Below, piece after piece: positions 9,055 to 21,014 of a DNA stretch of 64,000 nt. Location of the stretch: positions 434,001 through 498,000 of the forward strand of contig JAIVJZ010000040.1 in NCBI GenBank assembly GCA_020199775.1. The letters run 5' to 3'. The stretch comes from Acidobacteriota bacterium. GTDB taxonomy: Bacteria; Acidobacteriota; Blastocatellia; Pyrinomonadales; Pyrinomonadaceae. The notes beneath the pieces are model-generated. The model had not been told where the DNA came from. It saw nothing but the letters and a program-made list of their open reading frames with translations, and made no database searches. Numbering within the stretch: the stretch's first letter is position 1; every line of letters begins with the position of its first letter. The position numbers and the translations under genes are program-made.

Positions 9055-9464
9055 CGTTTAATGGCGCGTTTCGTCGGCCTCTCGCGCCTCAATATATTGT
9101 GCCCGCCCCGACCCCTCCGAACCGCCCCGAAAAACGGCTCGAAACCCTGATTTTACAAGGCTTTCGCCCCCTTCAGGGAGTTGCGAAAAGGGATATTTCG
9201 GGCTACAATATGTCGTACTTCAAGTCGGCACTCAAACGGCCGGGAAAAGTGCCGTCGGACACTAATTTTCAGGTCTCTCAAACAAGGCGTTCAGGCTCTC
9301 GCGCGGACTCATCTCGCGCCGCCGCAGGTGCCCCGCGCGGTCGTCGGATTCTCCCCGCACGCGCGAAGGCCGGAGAGCGTTTTTGCGAATGGAATGCCGG
9401 ACGCGAAGCAAGCGGGTCGTCCCCCTTCAGGACGGACGCCAGATTGTACTCGAAAGGTTTGTTA
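9055..9464. other. intergenic region between PilZ operon and gyrA
   Basis: 410 bases between divergent genes. The gyrA frame stays open back to 9099, but the encoded 122 residues do not look like gyrase and the conserved gyrA start is at 9465. It contains a good sigma70-type promoter for gyrA (listed separately) and a short inverted repeat CGGCACT/AGTGCCG at 9226-9254 that could sit near the transcript start. No other gene is seen. Confidence 0.6.
9181..9209 (+). promoter_or_regulatory. candidate sigma70 promoter for gyrA
   Basis: TTGCGA (9181-9186) and TACAAT (9204-9209) are separated by 17 bases, a near-consensus housekeeping promoter pointing at gyrA. Transcription would start near 9217, giving a leader of about 250 bases. 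The inverted repeat at 9226-9254 lies just inside that leader. Confidence 0.5.
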
Positions 9465-12026
<2,562 letters not shown>

Positions 12027-12060
12027 GGCGATCACACCACGGCCGCACGCGCGACAAACG

Positions 12061-12100
12061 AAAACTCCCGCTCACTGATAGTTGAGCGGGAGTTTTTATT
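12061..12100 (+). terminator. rho-independent terminator after gyrA
   Basis: AAAACTCCCGCTCA pairs with TGAGCGGGAGTTTT around an 8-base loop, followed by TTATT. It begins 35 bases after the gyrA stop and lies between convergent genes. The A-rich flank could also make it work for the minus-strand transcript ending at 12151. Confidence 0.92.
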
Positions 12101-12150
12101 CGCAACCTGTGCGGGCGGCGTTAAAATTGATCTGTGAATGCGCCGGGCGT

Positions 12151-13635
<1,485 letters not shown>

Positions 13636-13740
13636 CTCTTAATTATCCTCGCTTGTTTGGGGCGCGCTCGTCGCGCGTTTAGTTCCGGTTCTCGCCGCAG
13701 GCGGAAGACGCGTGCGGGTTGCGTTCGCGCGCGGGTCGCG

Positions 13741-14388
13741 TCAACGTCGCCGCCGCGCGGCGGGTGCGTTTTGCTTTCGGAGCAGGCCGGTCAGGATCAG
13801 GTCGGCGATGTGTTCGGTCTTTTCTTTGATCTCGTCGCGCTCGCCGAGTTCGTTCGTGCTCAGGCTGTAGGGCAGGAGCGAATTGGTGGCGTGGATCAAG
13901 GCGAACGCGGTCGAGAGCGCGTCGTCCACGTTGAAGACTTTCCGGCGCGCGCCTTCGTTCAGCACCTCCGCGAAGACGCGCGCCTCATCTTCAAAATAAC
14001 GCGCGCGCCGCGCCAGCAACTTCGGGCGCAGCGCGGCCAGCAGGTCGTTCAAACTCTGCGTGTATTGTTGCACGCTGTCGAAGCGAAAGAGCACGCGCGC
14101 CACGAGCATCAGGCGCAGGCGAATCGCCACGTCGGCGTCCGAGCGCGCAATCGCCCACAGACGCTCCTTCAAACGCTCGACGATGCGGTCGACGTGCGAC
14201 AGCGTGACCTCTTCCTTGCTCGCAAAGTGCAGGTAGATCGTGCCCTTGCCGATGCCCGCTTCCTGCGCGATGTCGTCCACCGTCATCTTGCGATAGCCGT
14301 AGCGCGCCAGCAGATGGTCGGTCGCGTCGAGAATCGCCTCGCGCACCTCTTCCCTCGTGATTGCGCTGACCATGACTTTCTGACCCAT
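13741..14388 (-). CDS. TetR/AcrR-family transcriptional regulator
   Basis: 215 residues. Residues 10-60 form the TetR DNA-binding domain: REAILDATDHLLARYGY, KMTVDDIAQEAGIGKGTIYLHFASKEEV. The remaining helical part is the ligand-binding and dimerisation domain, divergent as usual. It represses an unknown target, often a neighbour. It lies 107 bases downstream of the carbonic anhydrase gene and upstream of the serine hydrolase on the same strand, either of which could be regulated by it. Confidence 0.9.
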   Translation of the reverse strand: MGQKVMVSAITREEVREAILDATDHLLARYGYRKMTVDDIAQEAGIGKGTIYLHFASKEEVTLSHVDRIVERLKERLWAIARSDADVAIRLRLMLVARVLFRFDSVQQYTQSLNDLLAALRPKLLARRARYFEDEARVFAEVLNEGARRKVFNVDDALSTAFALIHATNSLLPYSLSTNELGERDEIKEKTEHIADLILTGLLRKQNAPAARRRR

Positions 14389-14495
14389 GACCGAAATCGC
14401 CTTTCAGTCAGAATTACGTCGGGGCGGAGAAGTAGTTCCAAACTTTTTCACGCGTTCGGGAAGCGGCGGGCAGCCGTTTGCAAACGGAGGGCGGT

Positions 14496-15140
14496 TCAAC
14501 GGGAGGACGCGACCGCACTATCGTATTTCGCGGCGAGTTCGTTCTGACAGGTGATGCAGATGTCCAGTTCGCGCAGGAGGCCGTCGTCGAGGCCGTAAAT
14601 CCAGCCGTGGACGGACAACCCCTGCCCGCGCTCCCAAGCGTTTTGCACGATGGTCGTCCGGCTCACGTTCAAGACCTGCTCGATGACGTTCAACTCGCAG
14701 AGCCTGCGGAAACGCGCCGCGTCGTCGGCCAGCGCACCGAGCGCGTCCTCGTGCAGGTGCTTCACGTCCTGCACGTGCCTGAGCCAGTTGTCGATCAGCC
14801 CGTACTTGCTGTTGTCGAGCGCGGCCTTCACGCCGCCGCAGCCGTAATGCCCGCACACGATGATGTGCTTCACCTGAAGCACGTCCACCGCGTACTGGAT
14901 CACCGAGAGACAGTTGAGATCGGTGTGGACGACGACGTTCGCCACGTTGCGGTGGACGAACATTTCGCCCGGCAGGAGGCCGACGATTTCGTTCGCGGGC
15001 ACGCGGCTGTCCGAGCAGCCGATCCATAAATAGTTCGGCGTCTGCTGCTGCGAGAGACGGTTGAAGAAATCGGGATCGGCGGCCGTCATTCTTTCCGACC
15101 ACGCGCGATTGCGCGCAAGTAAGTGCTCTAAATTTTCCAT
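14496..15140 (-). CDS. can: beta-class carbonic anhydrase
   Basis: 214 residues; catalyses reversible hydration of CO2 to bicarbonate in the cytoplasm. The zinc ligands and active-site pair are all present and at the same numbers as in E. coli Can: Cys42, Asp44 and Arg46 in GCSDSRVPANE, His98 and Cys101 in CGHYGCGGVK. It begins with ENLEHLLARNRAWSERM, typical for the Can subtype. The gene is 4 bases downstream of the moaD-moaE fusion and is the third gene of that operon. Confidence 0.96.
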   Translation of the reverse strand: MENLEHLLARNRAWSERMTAADPDFFNRLSQQQTPNYLWIGCSDSRVPANEIVGLLPGEMFVHRNVANVVVHTDLNCLSVIQYAVDVLQVKHIIVCGHYGCGGVKAALDNSKYGLIDNWLRHVQDVKHLHEDALGALADDAARFRRLCELNVIEQVLNVSRTTIVQNAWERGQGLSVHGWIYGLDDGLLRELDICITCQNELAAKYDSAVASSR

Positions 15141-15144
15141 CTCT

Positions 15145-15921
15145 TCAAACGGCGGGCGCGCCTTCTCCTTCTACCCAGACTTCGCCACCCGCAAAGAACT
15201 CCTTTTTCCAGATTGGGACGGTGCGTTTAAGTTCGCGGATCGCCCACTCGCAGGCCTCAAAGGCGGCGCGGCGGTGCGGCGCGCTGACGGAGATGACGAC
15301 CGAAGTTTCGCCGATCTCCAGACGCCCCGTGCGATGCACGATGCCGACGTGCGCGATCTCGAATTTTTCGTGCGCCTGTCGCCCGAGCCTGCGCATCTCG
15401 CTCAAGGCCATCGGCGCGTAGGCTTCGTAGACGAGATAAAGCGTCTCGCCGCGCCCGCGCGTGAACCTGCGCGCGTAGCCGTCGAGCGTGACGGTCGCGC
15501 CGCAGCGCGGCGGCACGACGCGGCGCGCGACCGCGCCGACGTTGATGGGTTCGGTCGTGAGTTCAAAAAAATCTTCTTCCGCCGCGTCCTGCTCCTCGTC
15601 GTCGTGCACCCCGGCGTCCGCGCCCCCACTGACGGGCGGGAAGATCGCGATCTCGTCGCCCGCGCACACCTCCGCCTCCGACCCCGCGTATTCCTCGTTG
15701 ACCGCGACGAGCAGTGATCGGCCGAAGCGGCGGAGCGCCGGATGCGCGTTCAAGACTTCCTCGAAGACGCTCGCGGCCGTGGCCGGCGCGCCGACTTCGA
15801 GCGGCTCCTCTTCGCGCCCGGCATCTTCGCGCGCCGCGCCGAAATAGAGCACGCGCACGCGGATCGTCTGCGGCGCGTCGGGTCTCCGTTGTCGTTTAAG
15901 CTCGTCGCTGGCGTTAGTCAT
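15145..15921 (-). CDS. molybdopterin synthase, MoaD-MoaE fusion
   Basis: 258 residues combining both subunits of molybdopterin synthase, which inserts the dithiolene sulphurs into precursor Z. Residues 20-100 are a ubiquitin-like MoaD ending in PPVSGG, with the Gly-Gly at 99-100 that in free MoaD becomes the thiocarboxylate. An acidic linker (about 101-120) leads to MoaE, with AHVGIVHRTGRLEIGE and the active-site PIWKKEFFAGG. Because the Gly-Gly is internal, cleavage after it would be needed for activity, as reported for the mycobacterial fusion MoaX. Its stop is close to can and its start overlaps the LON gene by four bases. Confidence 0.92.
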   Translation of the reverse strand: MTNASDELKRQRRPDAPQTIRVRVLYFGAAREDAGREEEPLEVGAPATAASVFEEVLNAHPALRRFGRSLLVAVNEEYAGSEAEVCAGDEIAIFPPVSGGADAGVHDDEEQDAAEEDFFELTTEPINVGAVARRVVPPRCGATVTLDGYARRFTRGRGETLYLVYEAYAPMALSEMRRLGRQAHEKFEIAHVGIVHRTGRLEIGETSVVISVSAPHRRAAFEACEWAIRELKRTVPIWKKEFFAGGEVWVEGEGAPAV

Positions 15922-16622
15922 TCGTTGAGGTTCGGGCGTTTGCTGCTGTGGCCGTTTCCTTTGGCGAGTTTATGTTTGCGCGCGCGTTCCTCGTAGTTGC
16001 CGACGACCTGCGAGAGTAAATTCGAGATGCGTTCGAGTCGCTCCGCGCCGGAGCGCAGTTCGAGCAGCGACTGTTTGGCCTCTGCGTCGAGTTCCATCGC
16101 GGCGGCGACGAGAAAAGAGAGCCGTTCGGGTTCCGCGTCGGGCAGGTCGGGCAGACTGGCGCGGTCGTCGTTCAGGACGCGCACGGCGCGCGCGATGCGC
16201 GTGAAGAGTTCGGCGACCCGGCGCGCGCGCATCACGAGCAACTCTTCGTCCTCGCGCTCGTCTTCAAAAAACTCGACCCGGCCGATCAGATAAGGCTCGC
16301 CCGTTTCGACGTACTCAGAGACGCGATAGCGGACGAGGCCGACGGTCAAAATGTTGGAACGCCCGTCGGGCAACAGTTGCGACTCGACGACTTCGACCGC
16401 GCATCCGACGTGGTTGACGGGCGGGCGCGTATTGGTCGCCGTGTTCAAGTCGAAGTAGGACAGTCCGAACAAATTATTGCCCGCGCGCACGTCGGCGAGC
16501 ATCCGGCGGTAACGTTCCTCGAAGATGTGGAGCGGCAACGGCACGCCCGGAAACAGCACCAGCGGCAGCGGGAACAGCGGCAACTCGCTCACGCCGCGCA
16601 CTCTCTCGAAAGCTTCACTCAT
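15918..16622 (-). CDS. LON-substrate-binding-domain protein
   Basis: 234 residues matching the N-terminal domain of Lon protease without ATPase or peptidase parts. It starts LPLFPLPLVLFPGVPLPLHIF, continues EERYRRMLADV, GCAVEVVESQLLPDGRSNI and VGLVRYRV, all typical of the stand-alone family (PF02190). The C-terminal third is helical. Function is not established; suggested roles are substrate binding or adaptor. It is the first gene of an operon with moaD-moaE and can; its last bases overlap the next start as ATGA. Confidence 0.88.
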   Translation of the reverse strand: MSEAFERVRGVSELPLFPLPLVLFPGVPLPLHIFEERYRRMLADVRAGNNLFGLSYFDLNTATNTRPPVNHVGCAVEVVESQLLPDGRSNILTVGLVRYRVSEYVETGEPYLIGRVEFFEDEREDEELLVMRARRVAELFTRIARAVRVLNDDRASLPDLPDAEPERLSFLVAAAMELDAEAKQSLLELRSGAERLERISNLLSQVVGNYEERARKHKLAKGNGHSSKRPNLNE

Positions 16623-16625
16623 GGA

Positions 16626-16697
16626 TTAGAGGTTAGAGGTTAGAGGTTAGTAAGAATCAGTTCTTATTTTCTTCAACTGATCTCTGGCCTCTATTAC
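16626..16697. repeat. intergenic imperfect inverted repeat (AGAGGTTAG type)
   Basis: Three direct copies of TTAGAGG at the left arm (16627-16650) face an ATCTCTGGCCTCTATTA right arm. It fills the space between two minus-strand genes, reaching the stop codon at 16694. Related in sequence to the perfect hairpin at 18179-18244. Member of the long-hairpin set described in the findings. Confidence 0.6.
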
Positions 16698-18094
16698 GTT
16701 GCTGCGTTTCGTTCGACGGCTTGCAGCGCGCTGGCCGAGGCGACGAGTTCTCCTTCGTCGGTCGCCATCGACGCGGGCGGGGTGGCGTCGGCGGCTCCGT
16801 TCGAAGGTGCGCCGTCCGTCTGCCCGGCGGCGAGTTCGAGTTGTTGTTCGATGAGATTCAGGATTTTTTCGGGCGACTCGTCGCCGAGCGCGAGGCGTTT
16901 GGCTTCGAGCGTGAGCGCGGCCATGTCGTGGGCGCGGGCGCGAAAGCGTATGTCGCGCGTGATGAGGTCTTCGATGATGCGACGTTCGCGCACTTGGCGC
17001 GAGGCGTCCGAGTCGAGTCCGGCGGCGACGGCGTATTCGACGGGCACGCTGCGATTGCTGATCATGATGTGGAGCGCGCCGGTTAAGGCGCGCGCCTCTT
17101 CGCGCATGCGCGGGATGTCGAGCAGGGAGTTTTTGAAACCGAGGTGGCCGCGCAGGTTGATCTCGATGATCGGCGCAGGGCTGCCGTCCTGCCCGGCGTC
17201 GTGCGTGCGCGCTTCGAGACGGATCACTTCCAGCACGCCCGCGTGGACGGCTTCGGCGTCGGGCGCGCCCGACACGTCGAAGTTGAGACGCTGAAAAGGC
17301 CGCTGCGTATAATCGCGCGAGTGCCGTGCGGTGACGCGCTTCCGCTCGTCAACTTCAACGAGGTAGAGGCCGCGCTCCTCTTTGAACTCGTCAATCGTGC
17401 AGGCTTCGAGCGAGCCGGGGTTGAACGCCCAGTCCTCGATCTCGAAACGTTTGTGCGTATGGCCGAGCGCGACGTAGTCGATGAGCGCGCGCAGTTCCTT
17501 CATGCGCGAGATGGAGAGCGCGGGGATGTTCGGGCGATTGAGTTGGCCTTCAACGTCCGTGTGCAGCATCAGGATGTTGAACAGCTCCTCGCCGCGCGCG
17601 CGCCGCAACGCGTCCACGACGAGCGGGACGGCGGCATTCGTCGAAGTGCCGAACCAGTGTGTGCCGAAGATGCGCGCGCCCGCGATGTCTATGTAAGACC
17701 CGCTACGTTCCTCTTCGTTCCACGGCACGAGGTTGAAGCCGTCGCGCGTGTCCGGCTCCAGCAGGATGAGGTAGCCCCACTGCGAGAGCGAGCGCATCCA
17801 ACTGAAACGGTTGACGGCGTCCGACTCGTGCTGGTCGTGGTTGCCTTCGATGGCGACGACGGGAATGCCCGCCTCCTTCAACATTTGCAGGCCGATGATG
17901 GCATGGTTCATCGCCTGCGGGTCAACTTTGCGCGAGTTGAAGAAGTCGCCGCAGATGAGCACGAAGTCCACGGCGTTCGGCAGCGCGTGGCGGACGATCA
18001 CGTCGCTCCAGGCGCGGAAGAAGTCGGCCGTGCGCTCCTCTACGTTGTAGCGTCGGCAGCCGAGATGGATGTCCGCAAGATGAAGAAATTTCAT
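16694..18094 (-). CDS. SbcD/Mre11-family DNA repair exonuclease
   Basis: 466 residues from ATG 18094 (a GTG three codons earlier is possible). Calcineurin-like phosphoesterase with all metal motifs in order: LADIHLG, CGDFFNSRK, EGNHDQHES, LHTDVEG and LGHTHKRF. The C-terminal part (about 280-400) is a capping domain of the Mre11 type; the last 60 residues are low complexity. Mre11/SbcD acts with SbcC/Rad50 at DNA ends and hairpins. No sbcC is next to it here. A hairpin-opening nuclease is notable in a genome segment so rich in long inverted repeats. Confidence 0.87.
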   Translation of the reverse strand: MKFLHLADIHLGCRRYNVEERTADFFRAWSDVIVRHALPNAVDFVLICGDFFNSRKVDPQAMNHAIIGLQMLKEAGIPVVAIEGNHDQHESDAVNRFSWMRSLSQWGYLILLEPDTRDGFNLVPWNEEERSGSYIDIAGARIFGTHWFGTSTNAAVPLVVDALRRARGEELFNILMLHTDVEGQLNRPNIPALSISRMKELRALIDYVALGHTHKRFEIEDWAFNPGSLEACTIDEFKEERGLYLVEVDERKRVTARHSRDYTQRPFQRLNFDVSGAPDAEAVHAGVLEVIRLEARTHDAGQDGSPAPIIEINLRGHLGFKNSLLDIPRMREEARALTGALHIMISNRSVPVEYAVAAGLDSDASRQVRERRIIEDLITRDIRFRARAHDMAALTLEAKRLALGDESPEKILNLIEQQLELAAGQTDGAPSNGAADATPPASMATDEGELVASASALQAVERNAAT

Positions 18095-18178
18095 AATAAT
18101 CACGACGACGCGCGACGGGCGTCAGACCCACACGGGGCGGCGAACGAGTGCGCTTTCGTGTGACTATTATACAACGAG

Positions 18179-18244
18179 AGAGGTCAGAGGTTAGAAGTCA
18201 GTAAAAACAAAAGCGTTTTTACTGACTTCTAACCTCTGACCTCT
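18179..18244. repeat. perfect 30-bp inverted repeat
   Basis: AGAGGTCAGAGGTTAGAAGT... (18179-18208) pairs without mismatch with 18215-18244 around a 6-base loop. The purine-rich arm comes first on either strand. It lies upstream of the SbcD-like gene and downstream of the 72-residue ORF. Same sequence family as the element at 16626-16697. Confidence 0.9.
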
Positions 18245-18245
18245 G

Positions 18246-18305
18246 GAAAAAAAGATGAAGCCCCCGCGACTCTGGGAATGAGTCAAATTTGGAAGCGGGG
18301 GCTTC
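18246..18305 (-). terminator. candidate terminator, minus strand
   Basis: GAAGCCCCCGC (18257-18267) pairs with GCGGGGGCTTC (18295-18305), and on the minus strand the stem is followed by ATCTTTTTTT. The 27-base loop is longer than usual. It would end transcription of the small gene at 18478-18696. Confidence 0.6.
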
Positions 18306-18477
18306 GGCTCCGGGCGGCGGCAGAAGGGTTACCGTATGTGCGCGGAGCGCAACGGTCTCTCGTGAAGGGGACGAGAGCCGAACTTGTAAAATCTCTCAAA
18401 GAACTATTCTCTCTCGCGGCGCGGCGACGTTCGGGGGAGAAAAGCCGCCGCGCCCGCGTCTGTGAGGACAGAGTTTG

Positions 18478-18696
18478 TCAACGACCGTGCTTGCCCTGCG
18501 CCGCGCGTAACAGGTGTGAGGTTGCTACGGCGTCGCACATGATCTTGTTGAGGGCGTCGATGGCCGGGCGCGCAACGTGCTCGGAAATCTTCTTGCGCGC
18601 CAGTTGAAGCAGCACCCCGCGTATCTCGGCGGGAGTCATTTCGCCGTCGGGTCTCTCTTCGAGCTTTTTCAATAACGCTTTCAAAAAACTCACCAC
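18478..18696 (-). CDS. small helical protein, unknown function
   Basis: 72 residues from a GTG with a weak AGGTG before it. It reads as a compact all-helical protein (FLKALLKKLEERPDGEMTPAEIRGVLLQLARKKISEHV, then ARPAIDALNKIMCDA). The MTPAEIRGVLLQLARKK helix has balanced charge and no low complexity, unlike shadow frames. It lies 44 bases downstream of a response regulator on the same strand and is followed by a terminator. Function unknown; the coding call rests on composition and context only. Confidence 0.5.
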   Translation of the reverse strand: MVSFLKALLKKLEERPDGEMTPAEIRGVLLQLARKKISEHVARPAIDALNKIMCDAVATSHLLRAAQGKHGR

Positions 18697-18740
18697 CTAA
18701 CCATGTATGAGATTAAAGCCCGTTTCGTTTCAAAAAATTT

Positions 18741-19133
18741 TCAGGCCGCTTCGAGCCGCGCCCCGAGCGTCGAATGGCGCACGGTCGTGAGCAACTGTTC
18801 GACATCGATGGGCTTCGACAGGAAACCGTCCGCGCCCTGCCGGAAACAGGCTTTCTTCGTCTCGATGCTCTCGTCGGAACTGACGATGTAGACCTTCGAC
18901 GAAGGGCATTGCTCCTTGAGATAGTCGAGGATGCGCAGGCCGACTTCGGGCGAATCGAGCACCGGGGGCATGTGCAAATCGAGGATCGAGATGACCGGCT
19001 CGAAGTGCGTCGCGTGGCGCATGGCCGAGGGGAAGTCGCTCGCCGTCGTCACGTCGTACTCGTCGCAGAGCGTCCAGTAGAGTTGCTGCCTGATGGCGGT
19101 CTCGTCGTCAACGATGAGAAGTTTCGGTTTCAA
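18741..19133 (-). CDS. single-domain response regulator
   Basis: 130 residues, a receiver domain only. Asp9/Asp10 (LLIVDDE), phosphoacceptor Asp52 (SILDLHMPP), Ser85/Ser86 and Lys107 (FLSKPID) are in place. The N-terminus (LLIVDDETAIRQQLYWTL) closely resembles that of the NtrC-type regulator encoded next to it ([18 protein letters not shown]), suggesting paralogy. With no output domain it may act as a phosphate sink or bind a partner. A sigma54-type promoter about 100 bases upstream suggests control by the neighbouring activator. Confidence 0.9.
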   Translation of the reverse strand: MKPKLLIVDDETAIRQQLYWTLCDEYDVTTASDFPSAMRHATHFEPVISILDLHMPPVLDSPEVGLRILDYLKEQCPSSKVYIVSSDESIETKKACFRQGADGFLSKPIDVEQLLTTVRHSTLGARLEAA

Positions 19134-19235
19134 CGTCCCTGTTCCTTTCCGCCACCTGCGTCTTTTAGTAGAGCGCGCTTGCCTTCAACTCTTAAAACTT
19201 TTCAACTTACTTCCGTCTTACGCCTGACATACATC

Positions 19236-19250
19236 GCAACACACGTGCCA
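19236..19250 (-). promoter_or_regulatory. sigma54-type promoter (-24/-12)
   Basis: On the minus strand TGGCACGTGTGTTGC matches the -24/-12 consensus TGGCAC-N5-TTGC exactly. It is oriented toward the single-domain receiver gene starting at 19133, predicting a leader of roughly 90 bases. The sigma54-dependent activator is encoded just beyond, at 19468-20886. Confidence 0.75.
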
Positions 19251-19385
19251 CAAGCCGCGAAGACGCAAAAGCCGCCATTTGCTCCAAATCTGCGCATGAG
19301 CGACTTAAATTGACGGGCGATGAGTGTGAACTAGAGTGGACAGGCCGGCGGCCGTGTGTAGACAGGAGAGGACAAAGTAACCGAG
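19251..19385. other. intergenic, no gene seen
   Basis: Between the sigma54-type promoter and the 19386 hairpin I see no plausible coding frame. An activator-binding site for the receiver promoter would be expected here, but I cannot point to one. Confidence 0.4.
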
Positions 19386-19468
19386 AAACGCGGAAGGATG
19401 AACGCGGAACGATGAAGTCAAAGCAACTTGTCTTTACTTCATCGTTCCGCGTTCATCCTTCCGCGTTT
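19386..19468. repeat. long inverted repeat, ATGAACGCGGAACGATGAA family
   Basis: A 38-base arm (19386-19423) pairs with a 37-base arm (19432-19468) with a single bulged base around the loop CAACTTGT. The outer end GTTT runs directly into TTA, the complement of the TAA stop codon of the sigma54 activator gene. Member of the same family as elements at 26101, 27694, 38072 and 41954. Confidence 0.93.
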
Positions 19469-20886
19469 TACGTAGTGATGTCCAGTTCGCTGACGAGGCG
19501 ATGAAAGTAGGAGCGGCTGATGCCGAGGCGTTTGGCGGCGGCGGCTTTATTGCCGCTTTCGGCCTGCATGGCATTGATGACGAGGCGGCGTTTGAGGGCG
19601 AGCATCGCGCCTTCGAGCGTGGTTTCGTCGTCGCTCCGGCCGTTGCCCGACGCGGTGGCGGCTGCGCGCCGGATGTGTAGCATCTTCTCCGGGAGAAACT
19701 CCGTGCCGAGTTGCGAGCCGGTGGTCAAGACGACGAGCCGCTCCATCAGGTTTTCGAGTTCGCGGACGTTGCCCGGCCAATCGTACTCCTGCAAGGCTTC
19801 GATGAGCGCGGCGTCGAGGGCGACGGGCGGGCGGCCGTGTTTGTCTGCGGCCTTCGTGGCGAAGTGCGCGGCGAGCACGGGGATGTCTTCGCGCCGCTCG
19901 CGCAGGGCGGGCAGTTGCAGCGGCACGACGTTCAGGCGATAGAAGAGGTCGCGGCGGAAGCGTTTCTCTTCGACCTCCTGTTCGAGGTCGCGGTTGCTGG
20001 CGGCGATAAGGCGGATGTCAACCGTGAGAGTTTTCGTGCCGCCGAGACGTTCGAAGGTGCGATCCTGCAAGACGCGCAGGAGTTTCACCTGCACGGCCTG
20101 ACTGAGTTCGCCGATCTCGTCGAGGAACAAAGTGCCGCCGTCGGCCAACTCGAACCGACCCATCTTCGCCTGCGACGCGCCGGTGAACGCCCCTTTCTCG
20201 TGGCCGAACAGTTCCGACTCGATCAAATCTTCGGGCAGCGCCGCGCAACTGACGGCGATGAAAGGCCCCGTAGCGCGCGGGCTTTCTTCGTGGACGGCGC
20301 GCGCGAGCATCTCCTTGCCCGTGCCGTTCTCGCCCGCGAGCAGCACGGTCGCGCTCGTCGAGGCGACGGCGCGCGCCTGCTTCAGGATGCGTTCGAGCGC
20401 GGGCGAACTTCCCATGAGGCGGCGGAAGCCGCGACAGGCGTCGAGTGAGGCGCGCAGTTTCAAGTTCTCTTCTTCGAGGTGGCGCACGCGCGCCGCCTGC
20501 CGGACGATGTGCGTGACCTCCGCCTCGTTGAAGGGTTTCTCGAAGAAGCCGTACGCGCCGCATCGGATGGCTTCGAGCGCGGTCTGCCGCGAGTTGCTGC
20601 CGGTGATGACGACGACGGGGATGCTCGGGCGCGCGGCGCGCGCCGCTTCGATGACGGCGAGACCTTCGCTGATGCCGTCGAGGTCGGGCGGCAGGTGCAG
20701 GTCGCACAGGACGACCTGGACGCGCCCGCTTTGCAACTGCGCGATGGCCGCGGCGCGCGAGTCGGCTTCGAGGACGTGGTGCTCCGAGTCGAGCGCCCAG
20801 AAGAGTTGACGCCGCAAAACCTGATCGTCGTCAACGACGAGCACTGTCGCTTTGTCCGGGATGTGTGGCGGCGTGGGTTCGCTCAT
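19468..20886 (-). CDS. sigma54-dependent NtrC-family response regulator
   Basis: 472 residues from the ATG at 20886; the frame extends to an ATG at 20967 but the extra residues are not family-like, and neither start has a clear Shine-Dalgarno. Order: receiver with phosphoacceptor Asp62 (LCDLHLPPD); AAA+ domain with Walker A GENGTGKE, the sigma54-contact loop GAFTGA, Walker [12 protein letters not shown] and arginine-finger region [10 protein letters not shown]-terminal Fis-type helix-turn-helix ([20 protein letters not shown]). The receiver has the LRRQLFWAL motif of the PrsR/PEP-CTERM-associated group. The kinase upstream is the probable partner. Confidence 0.93.
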   Translation of the reverse strand: MSEPTPPHIPDKATVLVVDDDQVLRRQLFWALDSEHHVLEADSRAAAIAQLQSGRVQVVLCDLHLPPDLDGISEGLAVIEAARAARPSIPVVVITGSNSRQTALEAIRCGAYGFFEKPFNEAEVTHIVRQAARVRHLEEENLKLRASLDACRGFRRLMGSSPALERILKQARAVASTSATVLLAGENGTGKEMLARAVHEESPRATGPFIAVSCAALPEDLIESELFGHEKGAFTGASQAKMGRFELADGGTLFLDEIGELSQAVQVKLLRVLQDRTFERLGGTKTLTVDIRLIAASNRDLEQEVEEKRFRRDLFYRLNVVPLQLPALRERREDIPVLAAHFATKAADKHGRPPVALDAALIEALQEYDWPGNVRELENLMERLVVLTTGSQLGTEFLPEKMLHIRRAAATASGNGRSDDETTLEGAMLALKRRLVINAMQAESGNKAAAAKRLGISRSYFHRLVSELDITT

Positions 20887-21014
20887 TGGAGGTGTGCCGG
20901 CATGCGAGGAGTTTAAAGTCCGTCCTTCGTCGGGGACGCGCTTTGCGGGCGCACGCCGGACAGGCATCTACGAAAGCAATGTGTAATGAACTCGTGGAAG
21001 CGAAAGAGACGCGC

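Noticed and set aside
9099-9464. N-terminal extension of the gyrA frame
   Set aside because: The 122 extra residues are not gyrase-like, and a conserved start with ribosome-binding site lies at 9465; a promoter is found inside the stretch.
18278-18607. Plus-strand ORF of 109 codons
   Set aside because: Overlaps a more protein-like minus-strand ORF and begins inside a terminator-like hairpin; composition is poor.
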